A stretch of 64,000 nt of DNA from Chionoecetes opilio (Eukaryota; Arthropoda; Malacostraca; Decapoda; Majidae): assembly GCA_016584305.1 (NCBI GenBank), contig JACEEZ010018830.1, positions 1 to 64,000 on the forward strand. The letters are read 5' to 3'. This document shows, one piece after another, positions 26,745 through 37,129 of the stretch. The notes under the pieces were generated by a model that saw nothing but the letters and a program-made list of their open reading frames with translations, was not told where the DNA came from and did no database searches. How positions within the stretch are numbered: position 1 is the stretch's first letter; each line of letters begins with the position of its first letter. Both the position numbers and the translations under genes were made by a program.

Positions 26745-26880
26745 TTTCATTATGGGAATATGGCAAGTCAATAGATAGATAGATAGAAGTGTGAAAAAAT
26801 ATTTAATGCTCTTCATTACGGGAATATAGCACGAGTCAATATTAGATAGATAGAAGTGTGAAAATATATTGAATGTTTTT
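26745..26880 (-). repeat. Tandem duplication inside transposase intron 2
   Basis: Two copies of about 68 bp, each with CATTANGGGAATATNGCA, (GATA)n and AGAAGTGTGAAAA. Together they make up most of intron 2. Confidence 0.8.
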
Positions 26881-27129
26881 ACCTGTGCGAGCAATGTTGT
26901 GCAGGCTAAAACGCTGCTTGAATCTATGGAACCACCCATGGCTGGCAATAAACCCGGGGGCAGGGGAGGATCCAGAAGGCTCCTTCTCTGCTAGGTGGTC
27001 GTAGATGCTCCTCGCCTTTTCCCTGATGGCTACGCCGTCCACGTTGCTCTTCCGCTGGTCCACTTGCTCTGATATCCACCTGTTATGCGTAAATGACAAG
27101 AAAAAAACAATGCGTAAATACAATGGTAC

Positions 27130-28275
27130 TGTACAACGGTATGCCTCAACACACACACACACATGCATGCATGCTAACACACCTGCACGTAGCACCACAC
27201 ACACACACACACACACGCCTCAACACAGCCCACTCCACCGCAGCACCTGTTAACACACCTGCACGTAGCACAACACACACACATGCCTCAACACAGCCCA
27301 CACCACCGCAGCACCTGTTAACACACCTGCACGTAGCACAACACACACATACACATGCCTCAACACAGCCCACACCACCGCAGCACCTGTTAACACACCT
27401 GCACGTAGCACACACACACACCCACATGCCTCAACACAGCCCACACCACCGCAGCACCTGTTAACACACCTGCACGTAGCACAACACACCACACACATGC
27501 CTCAACACAGCCCACACCACCGCAGCACCTGTTACACACCTGCACGTAGCACAACACACACAAACACACACACACAACACGCCTCAACACAGCCCACACC
27601 AACGCAGCCTGTTAACACCCAAACCTGCACGTAGCACAACACACACACACATGCCTCAACACAGCCCACACCACCGCAGCACCTGTTAACACACCTGCAC
27701 GTAGCACAACACAACACACACGCCTCAACATGCCCACCCACCGCAGCACTGTTAACACACTGCACGTAGCACAACACACACACACACATGCCTCAACACA
27801 GCCCACACCACCGCAGCACCTGTTAACACACCTGCACGTAGCACAACACACACACACAGTGCCTCAACACAGCCCACACCACCGCAGCACCTGTTAACAC
27901 ACCTGCACGTAGCACAACACACACACACGCCTCAACACAGCCCACACCACCGCAGCAACCTGTTAACACACCTGCACGTAGCACAACACACACACACACA
28001 CGCTCAACACAGCCCCACCACCGGCAGCACCTGTTAACACACCTGCACGTAGCAACACACACACACACATGCCTCAACACAGCCACACCACCGCAGCACT
28101 CTGTTAACACACCTGCACGTAGCACAAGCACACACACACACATGCCTCAACACAGCCCACACCACCGCAGCACCTGTTAACACACCTGCCGTAGCCAACA
28201 CACACACACACATGCCTCAACACAGCCCACACCACCGCAGCACTGTTAACACACCTGCACGTAGCACAACATCCA
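27130..28275 (+). repeat. ~71-bp minisatellite filling transposase intron 1
   Basis: About 16 units. Each has CCTGTTAACACACCTGCACG, then TAGCACAACACACACACA, then TGCCTCAACACAGCCCACAC and CACCGCAGCA. Unit length varies mainly through the internal (CA)n. A single-copy version of parts of the unit (TAACTCACCTGTAACACC) lies at 28340-28400, next to the intron donor. Cys/Val-rich minus-strand ORFs across it are artefacts. Confidence 0.95.
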
Positions 28276-29007
28276 CACACACGTAGTAATATACGTAGTA
28301 CATAGGGTAAATAAACATACTTATTCATATGAATAATATTAACTCACCTGTAACACCCTTACACACCACCCGAGCACCTGTTGCACACCACATGTACAAC
28401 ACACACAATAACATAACTTTAGTTATATGAAAAATCATTAACTCACCTGTTCAGTATTTTCTCCATCTTCTCTAGCAGCGGGTCACGTCGGCTCACAGAA
28501 AGCCACCTTGCTAGAGACATCAGCACTCTCTCGCACGCTTTGTCTTATTTTATCACGGGTCTTCCAGATGGTACGAACAGTGGCCTCATGCAGGCCAAAC
28601 TTCTTGCCCGTAGCATACCAGCCTAGGCACTATCAATCACGCAAGCACATCCATCTTCTCCGCTAGGGACACACTTTCCTCTTCTCGCTGACCCTGGAGT
28701 AGGTGGAGCCGAACGCTTGGAAGACATGGCCAGCAGGAGCAGCACGACGTGAGGCAACAGCAGTACGAGCAAGAGAGAGAAAGACTACTGTAGCAGCTCT
28801 GGCGGCCCAGGCTGAGCGTTCCCTAGGCTGTCCCCGGCAAAATGGCCGCCGACAGCATCGACAACATCCGCCGGGAAATTCAAATTCGTGTTATCGCGAG
28901 TAAATCGTGTTCGGCAAGTCATGGGATATTTACCTATTCGTGTAGTGCGAGTTTCGTGCAGGGCGACTCGTTGTTCTGCGGGGTCCGACAGTATATAATA
29001 TATATAT

Positions 29008-31170
29008 CCGTATTTGCCGCGCATAAGACGCACCTCCGCATAAGACGCACCCCTATTTTACAAGGAGTTTTGAGAAACATAAATATTGGTGTTTTGAGGG
29101 GAAAAAAAAATACGTAAATATATCAAAAGTAAAAAAAAAAAGGGATTTGTAAGGGAAAGCCATGATTATGAGCTGTACCTAAATACAATTATTCACAGTG
29201 CAGTGAAGTGAATGAAAATTTATACTATAGTCTATTCACTTAAGCTGGATTCCTGGAGCGGCTCGATGCCTAGGCGAGTATGTAACGACGCGCTGATTGG
29301 CTGATAGCCTCGGGCAGGGTGGCGATGGTGGTGGTACTTGCCTTGCCGCAACCCAAAACCCTTGCGTTGCCTCAGAAAAATATTCATATTTCTTGACTTT
29401 ACTCATCTCTTACACAAGATAGGCCTATTTTGTTTGCATCAGTAAATCAGGCAGTGATTGTTCAACAACAACACGCCATTCATAACTCAATAGGGTAAAA
29501 AATAAAGTCATGACTGACTATCACAAGAGTAGGCGGACTTTTAGGTTTTCAGTGCATTGAAATGTTGTACTCCTACCCGATATAACCAAGCAAACCAGAT
29601 AATATTTTTATGAAAGCTGAGTTTACCACCGTGTTCATAATACATTGCTGCATATCATGAGTATAAAAAAAATACAGTAAGACTACACTAATATTAAGAA
29701 AATTTAAAAAGGAAAGTAAAAGAGTGTATAAACATTATTTCTTGCTTATTTTGCTTCAACTCGCTCTAACTCCATAAGTTTTTGGTCACATTAAATTTTC
29801 AAAACTGTTTCAAAACCCTTATACTTTTCCGCTTCCTGTGGTATGTACCCACGTACCAATAGGAAAAGAGTAGGTGGCCCAAAATGGCTAAGAAAGTTAA
29901 AACTACTACTGCAAACTGGCACGGGTGACGGGTGAGCATTGCTCCCTATATAGGAGAGACTGTTTTCGGGAGAGCTATCAGAGGCTCCACCCGTCACGGC
30001 ACCAAGTTTAAAACAGTTTAACTTTCTTAGCCATTTTGACCACCTACTCTTTTCTTATTGGTACGTGCTACATACCACAGAAGGGGGAAAAGTATAAGGA
30101 TTTGAAACAGTTTTTGAAAATTGAAAGTGCCAAAACATATGGAGTTAGAGCGAGTTGAAGCAAATAAGCAAGAAATAATGTTTATACACTCTTTTACTTT
30201 CCTTTAATTATCTTAATATTAGTGTAGTCTTACTGTAATTTTTTTATGCTCATGATATGCAGCAATGTATTATGAACACGATGGGAGGCTCAGCTTTCAT
30301 AACTATTATCTGGTAGCTTGGTTATATCGGGTAGGAGTACAACATTTCAATGCACTGAAAACCCAAAAATCCGCCTACTCTTGTGATAGTCCAGTCATGA
30401 CTTTTTTTTACCCTATTGAGTTATGAATGGGGGTGTTGTTGTTTTAACAATCACTGCCTGATTCACTGATGCAAAAAAAATAGGCCTATCTTGTGTAAGA
30501 GATGAGTAAAGCCAAGAAAAATGAATATTTTTCTGAGGGAACGCAAGGGTTTTGGGTTGCGGCTAGGCAAGTACCACCACCATCACCACCCAGCCCGAGT
30601 CTATCAGCCAATCAGCGACGTCGTTTTCATACTCGCCTAGGGATCGAACCGCTCCCAGCCCAGGAATCCAGGCTTAAGTGAATAGACTATAGTTAAAATG
30701 TCAAGGGAATGACAGGGTAACCAAAAACGGTCCCTATATATTGCAGGAAGCCCTACGTATTGGGTATTCTAATATTTTGCTACCTATGACATATAGCTTA
30801 GATTTAATGTTGTAGGTATGCCTTTGTTGCTTTCTGCTATGTGTTTAGACCTTGTGGAAAATTTTGCATAATATTGGTATTCTATTGGTTGTGGGCTTTC
30901 AAAAGTCCTAGGACTCTTACCTACACCATCGTGTAGCTTTCTTCATTCTGAGTATTTGAGCCCCATTTCCAATGGCGCAATTTAATAATAATGGAATTAC
31001 CGTAGTACCAAAAATCTACCGTTATTTCAGCCCGAAAAATTAAGTTAGGTTAAATAAGATTAGGTTGGTTAGAGGTGGGTTTGGTTTCGTAAAGAGATAG
31101 AGAAAAAAAAGAAAATTTCCCCTAATTGGCAGTGGAATCGTAGCAATGTTTGCGGGGGCGAACCGGAGCG
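29008..31170 (-). mobile_element. Family B DNA transposon, partial copy with nested foldback element
   Basis: Starts CCGTATTTGCCGCGCATAAG, then ACGCACCTCCGCATAAGACG. Its parts at 29100-29223 and 30693-31170 match the reverse complement of 41.75-42.45 kb and 43.85-44.60 kb, where they are contiguous. The intervening 29231-30685 is a foldback element. The copy stops at the single N at 31171, so its other end is missing from the assembly rather than demonstrably deleted. No transposase ORF is seen. Confidence 0.8.
29231..30685. mobile_element. Foldback element with ~670-bp inverted arms
   Basis: The outer ends are TCTATTCACTTAAGC and its inverse GCTTAAGTGAATAG. The left arm (29231 to about 29905) and right arm (about 30020-30685) are near-complete inverted copies. 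Examples are AAGTCATGACTGACTATCAC against its inverse near 30390, and GGCTGATAGCCTCGGGC against its inverse near 30600. A roughly 110-bp centre carries CTCCCTATATAGGAGAGACT. ACTATAG occurs directly repeated on both sides (29224-29230 and 30686-30692) and is a candidate target duplication. Three B copies in this window lack the insertion. No protein-coding region is seen; it would need enzymes from elsewhere. Confidence 0.85.
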
Positions 31171-31171
31171 N
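31171..31171. other. Single-base N at an element junction
   Basis: The only ambiguous base here separates an interrupted family B copy from an interrupted family D copy. It probably marks an assembly join. Confidence 0.6.
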
Positions 31172-31974
31172 TGCCCGGACTTCCCAAGTCCCTGTCTTGC
31201 TTTATAGAGTACTTAGTCCCCCTCTCTTACATGCCAGGTCACCCCTCTGTTCGTTTCCACACTGTAAATTTGTGAAACATCATCCAGGGAGACGTTCATA
31301 ACTGGGTTAATCCTCTTTTTGGTAGTCTTGGAGGTGCTTGGATCCTCCAAAGTAAGGGCAGGCACGAATCTTCTCTTTTTTTTCCCCTTGATATCATAGA
31401 ATGGTGCTGGATTTGATATCAACTCAGCACAAATAACACGCATGGACGCACCTGCATCCATCCTTGCCAGCATTTCACCTTTCCTGCAGGCTCAGGCTCT
31501 CAATTTCATTCTCTTCCTGCTGGAGACACCCTTGTGTGATGGAGCTGACATCTTGAAATATGATGTAATCCAAAACACGTAAAATAGTGGCAAAATAAAG
31601 CAAAGGTCGGGTACAGCAGCGCTAGGCTGACACGGACTTATGTCAAGCTCGAGCTCGAGCTGGGACAGACGACTACGAAGCGATACTAAGCAGAAGAGGT
31701 CACAAGAAGAAGAAGAAGACTGAGGATATGCCGAGTGTAAGCAAAGAGATGCAGTTATAACTCGGCAATATGCCGAGATACATTATTTTTTGCCGACTTT
31801 CTGTATACATGTTCACGCAAGAGGTTGTGAGGGCATGATATGCCGAGTGTAAACCAAGAGATGCAGTTATAACTCGGCAACATGCCGAGATACATCATTT
31901 TTTGCCGACTGTCTTTGCCTTTCCGAGTTATATCAAATTCTGAGTTATACAATGCCGAGTTATAAGGGTTTTAG
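31172..31974 (-). mobile_element. Element D, truncated Tigger/jerky-like transposon
   Basis: The right end reads TGCCGAGTTATAAGGGTTTTAG-like sequence, inverse of the end CAGTAAAGCCCTTATAACTC at 51094. The subterminal GTCTTTGCC...CCGAGTTATATCAAATTC also matches 51130-51170 inverted. Subterminal sequence is a tandem duplication of about 110 bp (from about 31727 and 31838) with TGCCGAGTGTAANC and GCAGTTATAACTCGGCAA. A CENP-B-type N-terminus is encoded reading inward. The other end is cut by the N at 31171. Confidence 0.7.
31213..31551 (-). pseudogene. N-terminal fragment of a Tigger/jerky-like transposase
   Basis: The minus strand begins MSAPSHKGVSSRKRMK, then shifts frame into SLSLQER and again into EMLARMDAGASMRVICAEL and FYDIKGKKKRRF. 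The pattern (basic start, then a helix-turn-helix ending in a DIK-type helix) is that of the N-terminal DNA-binding domain of Tigger, jerky and CENP-B proteins. The rest, including the DDE core, is absent. It lies about 420 bp inside the terminal repeat at 31974, the usual place for the transposase start, which supports its assignment to element D. At least two frameshifts are present. Confidence 0.6.
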
Positions 31975-31986
31975 TTTATATATATA

Positions 31987-32973
31987 CACTAGAGTCCCAC
32001 ATAGAACGAGAAATTGGTCGATAAACGAGGTCGTTCTAGTGAATTCGCTCTATGTGAAACTCATACCTATGGGAAAATTGATATTGGTCGATCCGTCCTC
32101 CCGTGCATACCCGTACATTTATACTCATTCATACCCATGCATACCAAAACATATATAAATGATAAGTTATGGATAGAAATGATGAAATAGGCATATTGTT
32201 GCTTACCTTTCTTCTAATAAGGATTATGTACAGGGGGCGAGGGTTCCGTGCCAAGCCTGGCTTGACTCGCTTGCGTCCTTCGCCAGAACGCCCTGGCTGG
32301 TCGGGGCTAGCCCGCTCACAGCTTGATAACTTGTAAACAAAGCCACAACGTGTGGTTGTGGTGTATACAGCGAAAGTGTACTGTCGAATGAAAGCTATCA
32401 ATAAATTACGATAACTGATGATATGTGAATGGATCACAACATATATCTTCACATGAATGTTTTTTTAGTAATAAGGGACGAGAATTGCGCGGTCGCTACC
32501 GCTGTTACATCGGTCGGGGTTCGCCCGCTCACGGCTGATAAGCTGTAAACAAAACGACAACAATGAAAGTGTACCGTTGAATGAAAACCATCATAAATTT
32601 CGATAACTGACGACGATATGTGAATGGATCACAACATATATCCTTCACATGATTGTATTTTTTGGGTAATAATGGACGAGACTTGCGCGGGTCGCTACCG
32701 CCATTTCCCATCTCATGCCACCCTCACCCTACCTCCGTGGCGACACACCGCCGCCGTGCCCCACCTCACTCCATCCCAGGGACATACAACCTTCGTTCTG
32801 TACAATATTTCGGCGCTCTATATGAAAACTCCTCGGATTTGCCCTACATTGATGGCGGAATCGTTCTATATGATCACATTTGTTCCTAACAAAAATTTTG
32901 GAATAATATTTAGGTCGTTCGCTCTATAACAGGAATCGTTCTATGCGAACACGTTCTATGTGGGACCCTAGTG
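31987..32973. mobile_element. Element E, non-autonomous TA-flanked transposon
   Basis: The left end CACTAGAGTCCCACATAGAA and the right end TTCTATGTGGGACCCTAGTG are inverted repeats of about 25 bp. Further GTTCTATG-type motifs occur just inside both ends. TA precedes the left end, and TGTA follows the right. Length is about 987 bp with no transposase, so it is MITE-like. It contains a direct tandem duplication at 32310-32700. Confidence 0.8.
32310..32700 (+). repeat. Tandem duplication (~200 bp) within element E
   Basis: Two units share CCCGCTCACNGCTTGATAA, GAAAGTGTAC, ATATGTGAATGGATCACAAC and TTGCGCGGTCGCTACCGC. They lie at about 32310-32508 and 32522-32700. Confidence 0.8.
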
Positions 32974-32980
32974 TGTATAT

Positions 32981-33701
32981 ACCATATTTTACGGCTTATA
33001 AGACGCTGCATCTTGGAAGACGCACCCTGATTTGAGAAAGAAATTCTAAGAAAAATGTAACAAAACAGACCACCAAAACTGTTGTCCGATATACAGTCAT
33101 TTTCACACAAGAACACACTCACTTCATTATCTTCATTCACCACTGCTCATCAGCCATTTATATTTGCTAGCTTTTTTCTTCGGGAGCGAAAACAAACCCA
33201 ACTGCAGCGGTGTGCAGCTGCGTGCCTGCCGCGTGCCGATCAGCTGAGTCTGGCTTTGTTGTCCTGAGTGTAAACACCTCTCATCCTCCCGTGCCTCACT
33301 ACGTTGCCTGCTCCTGTGCCTCACCACGCATTGTTTGAATTTGTCCTGTATGCGTGTAGTATTTGTGATGGCTGCATGTATATTTATATACAAACTTTCA
33401 TCTAATGTAACAAATAAAGTTCCTTATATATGGAATGGCTATTGGCGCCACTCTGCCGAGGCAGAATGGCTCTGCCAGTACCGCAGTAAATAGTACAGCG
33501 TGAAGACAGATTAGTTGATTTGAATGTCTTATGGTATTTGAAAATGCTTGTAACAGATAAGTACTGAGGTTACATCATATGAGAGGCTGAATTGAATAGC
33601 TACCTAAGCTAACCTCCTACAACATTCATCTTGGAAGACGCATAAGTATTTTTCAGGGTATTTTGGGGGAAAATAGTGCGTCTTATAAGCCGTAAAATAC
33701 G
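32981..33701. mobile_element. Element A, copy 1 (non-autonomous, TA-flanked)
   Basis: The left end ACCATATTTTACGGCTTATA with AGACGC and the right end GCGTCTTATAAGCCGTAAAA are inverted repeats. The subterminal CATCTTGGAAGACGCA occurs near both ends. It is 721 bp. It aligns along its length with copy 2 at 47235-48095, which has about 140 bp more near the middle of the left half. No ORF is supported. Confidence 0.85.
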
Positions 33702-33723
33702 TATATATATATATATATATATA

Positions 33724-34491
33724 CAGGAAGGTCCCGAAGATACGAGCAGTTAGGTTCCACCTGGCATACTCGTAAAGTGAAATCTCGTATAACGAAACAC
33801 ATAACTAATGGTAAAATATAGGTTTGGTTCCAGGACCCCATCAATTAAAAAAGAAAAAAAAAAGAAGTTTTTCAAGCTAAAATAAACTTTAGCAAACACA
33901 ACAAACACACAGCGTCTATATTACCCACACTGTACTACTATTCTGTAGAAAAAACATTCTGAAAGAGAAAATAGCACACAAAATAACATAACTGGCACCA
34001 TTAATTAAACATAAAACATGCATAACAAGCAAAAAAGACGTAATGTAGGGGACGCCGCGTGATACAAGAGAAGGTAGTGTAGCAGTCTCAAGGTTGGGGC
34101 TGCACACCTGCTAATTACCCCTAAAGGTCAGGCTGCGCCATATGCTTAATTACCCTTCAGGTCACGCCTTGCTAGGGGTGACCTGACTGCGGTCCCAAGG
34201 TTGGGGCTGCACACCTGCTAATTACCCCTAAAGGTCAGGCTGCGCCATATGCTTAATTACCCTTCAGGTCATGGCTTGCTAGGAGTGACCTCACTGGGGT
34301 CAACCAAATCCCCCTTTGTCCAGCCCGGGAGTGGTAGGGCGTGCATTTTGAACTTGATAATTTTACTCACCCCAGTTTGAATGTCGTATCATTGGATTTT
34401 CGATCTCGTATATTGAAAATAGACTCTAATTTACACATCTCGTATCATCGGATTCTCGTATACCGAATGCTCGTATAACGGGACCTCCCTG
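33724..34491 (-). mobile_element. Element C, copy 1 (non-autonomous, TA-flanked)
   Basis: Ends CAGGAAGGTCCCGAAGATAC and GTATAACGGGACCTCCCTG form inverted repeats with subterminal TACGAG motifs. TA borders both ends. It contains two direct copies of an about 108-bp module starting GGTCCCAAGGTTGGGGCTGC (about 34090-34300). The orientation is opposite to copies 2, 3 and 4. No ORF is supported. Confidence 0.85.
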
Positions 34492-34493
34492 TA

Positions 34494-35194
34494 CAGGGAA
34501 GTCCCGTTATACGAGCATTACATACGTTATACGAGAAATCAATGATACGAGCTGAGTAAATTAGGGTCTATTTTCAATATACGAGATCGAAAATCCAATG
34601 ATACGACATTCAAACATTGTGTTTGTTGTGTTTGGTATAGTTTTGTAGTGGTCCCAAGGTTGGGGGCGCAAACCTGTCTAATTACCCCTAAAGGTCAGGC
34701 TGCACACCTGGCTAATTACCCTTCAGGTCACGCCTTGATTGGGGTGACCTGACTGGGGTCAACCAAAATCCACCATTGTCCAGCCCGGGAGTCCTGTATT
34801 CAGTCAGTTACCTACCAACCACTACAGTGAGAGGAACACAGGGAGAGGAGGAGTGATGTTCCTCTCACTGTAGTGGTTGGTAGGTAACTGCCTGAATACA
34901 GGACTCCAGGGCTGGACAAAGGGGGATTTTGGTTGACCCCAGTCAGGTCACCCCAAGCAAGGCGTGACCTGAGGGTAATCAACAGGTGTGCAGCCTGACC
35001 TTTAGGGGTATTAGCCAGGTGTGCGGTCCCAACCTTGGGACCCTACAGTTTATTTTAGCTTGAAAACATGTCTTTGATGGGGTCCTGGAACCAAACCTAT
35101 ATTTTACCATTAGTTATGTATTTCGCTATACAAGATTTTGCTTTAAGAGTATGCCAGGTGGAACCTAACTGCTCGTATTTTCAGGACTTCCCTG
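34494..35194 (+). mobile_element. Element C, copy 2, head to head with copy 1
   Basis: Begins CAGGGAAGTCCCGTTATACG directly after the TA at 34492-34493 that also ends copy 1. It ends TTTTCAGGACTTCCCTG. The centre is a 393-bp palindrome made from inverted copies of the GGTCCCAAGGTTGGGG module. Confidence 0.85.
34650..35042. repeat. Near-perfect palindrome inside element C copy 2
   Basis: Arms 34650-34837 and 34858-35042 are inverted copies. The outer edges are GGTCCCAAGGTTGGG and CCCAACCTTGGGACC, and the inner edges are CTACAGTGAGAGGAAC and its inverse. A 20-nt loop separates them. It would extrude as a long hairpin. Confidence 0.9.
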
Positions 35195-35198
35195 TTAT

Positions 35199-35308
35199 AT
35201 ATATATATATAGGTATATATTATATATATATATATATATATAATATATATATATATAATATTATATATATATATTAATATATATTAATATATATATATAA
35301 TATCATAT
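35199..35308. repeat. (TA)n-rich linker between C copies 2 and 3
   Basis: TATATA alternation with TTAATA and TAATATT slips. It ends at TATCATA before CAGGGAGGTCC. Confidence 0.9.
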
Positions 35309-35309
35309 A

Positions 35310-37044
<1,735 letters not shown>

Positions 37045-37089
37045 CTGACAAAGTAAACATTTAGGTGACGTGACTCGAATTTCAGGATT

Positions 37090-37120
37090 TTTCTAAATTT
37101 CCACTTTTTTTCTCCCTCAG
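37090..37120 (+). promoter_or_regulatory. Candidate 3' splice site just upstream of the F start codon
   Basis: CCACTTTTTTTCTCCCTCAG lies 10 bp before the ATG. In relic G the matching position is CTCCTTTCTTTTTCAG, 7 bp before its ATG. The pyrimidine tract and CAG are kept in both although the surrounding bases differ. A donor has not been located; CATAGTAAAA near 36990 is one possibility. Confidence 0.5.
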
Positions 37121-37129
37121 GTTATCAAC

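Larger units (their letters stand above)
25349..28727 (-). pseudogene. Tigger-type DDE transposase in three exons, frameshifted
   Basis: Exon 1 is 28447-28727, exon 2 is 26883-27079 and exon 3 is 25349-26717. Intron 1 has a GTGAGT donor and a CATAACAG acceptor; intron 2 has GTAAAA and TTTTTTCACAG. The joins restore LNR|WISEQV and ART|GESGSADK, as expected for the family. Exon 1 encodes an N-terminal helix-turn-helix (EKMDVL, GKKFGLHEATVRTIW). Exon 2 carries the CENP-B-type HTH (RSIYDHLAEKE, ASHGWFHRFKQRFSLHN). Exon 3 has the DDE_1 core: NADETGLFYKKMG with D at 26611-26613, LLVDNAGGH with D at 26266-26268, and KPMDMGVIKTF with D at 26164-26166, which is DD34D spacing. The tail is acidic and then Pro/Thr/Ala-rich. 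Exon 1 has compensating frameshifts and an in-frame stop, and exon 3 has a frameshift near 25720. It would bind the element ends and catalyse cut-and-paste transposition. Confidence 0.85.
25027..28992 (-). mobile_element. Tigger/pogo-type DNA transposon (Tc1/mariner superfamily), nearly complete
   Basis: The left end is ACTGTCGGACCCCGCCGAAC. The right end, read inverted, is ACTGTCGGACCCCGCAGAAC. Both lie in TA-rich flanks, as expected for a TA target site. Weaker inverted similarity continues inward (TTCGTGTTCGGC and GCCGAACACGA type strings). Between the ends is a minus-strand transposase split by two introns. The element is about 3.97 kb, larger than typical Tigger elements because intron 1 holds a 1.1-kb minisatellite. 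Several frameshifts suggest it is inactive, although consensus error could explain some of them. Confidence 0.85.

Noticed and set aside
27146..28328. Cys/Val-rich overlapping ORFs and a CRISPR-like look of the repeat array
   Set aside because: The ORFs translate a 71-bp tandem minisatellite. There are no unique spacers between conserved repeats, and it lies inside a eukaryotic transposase intron.
33016..33393. Short ORFs within element A
   Set aside because: They are not conserved between the two A copies and have no family match.
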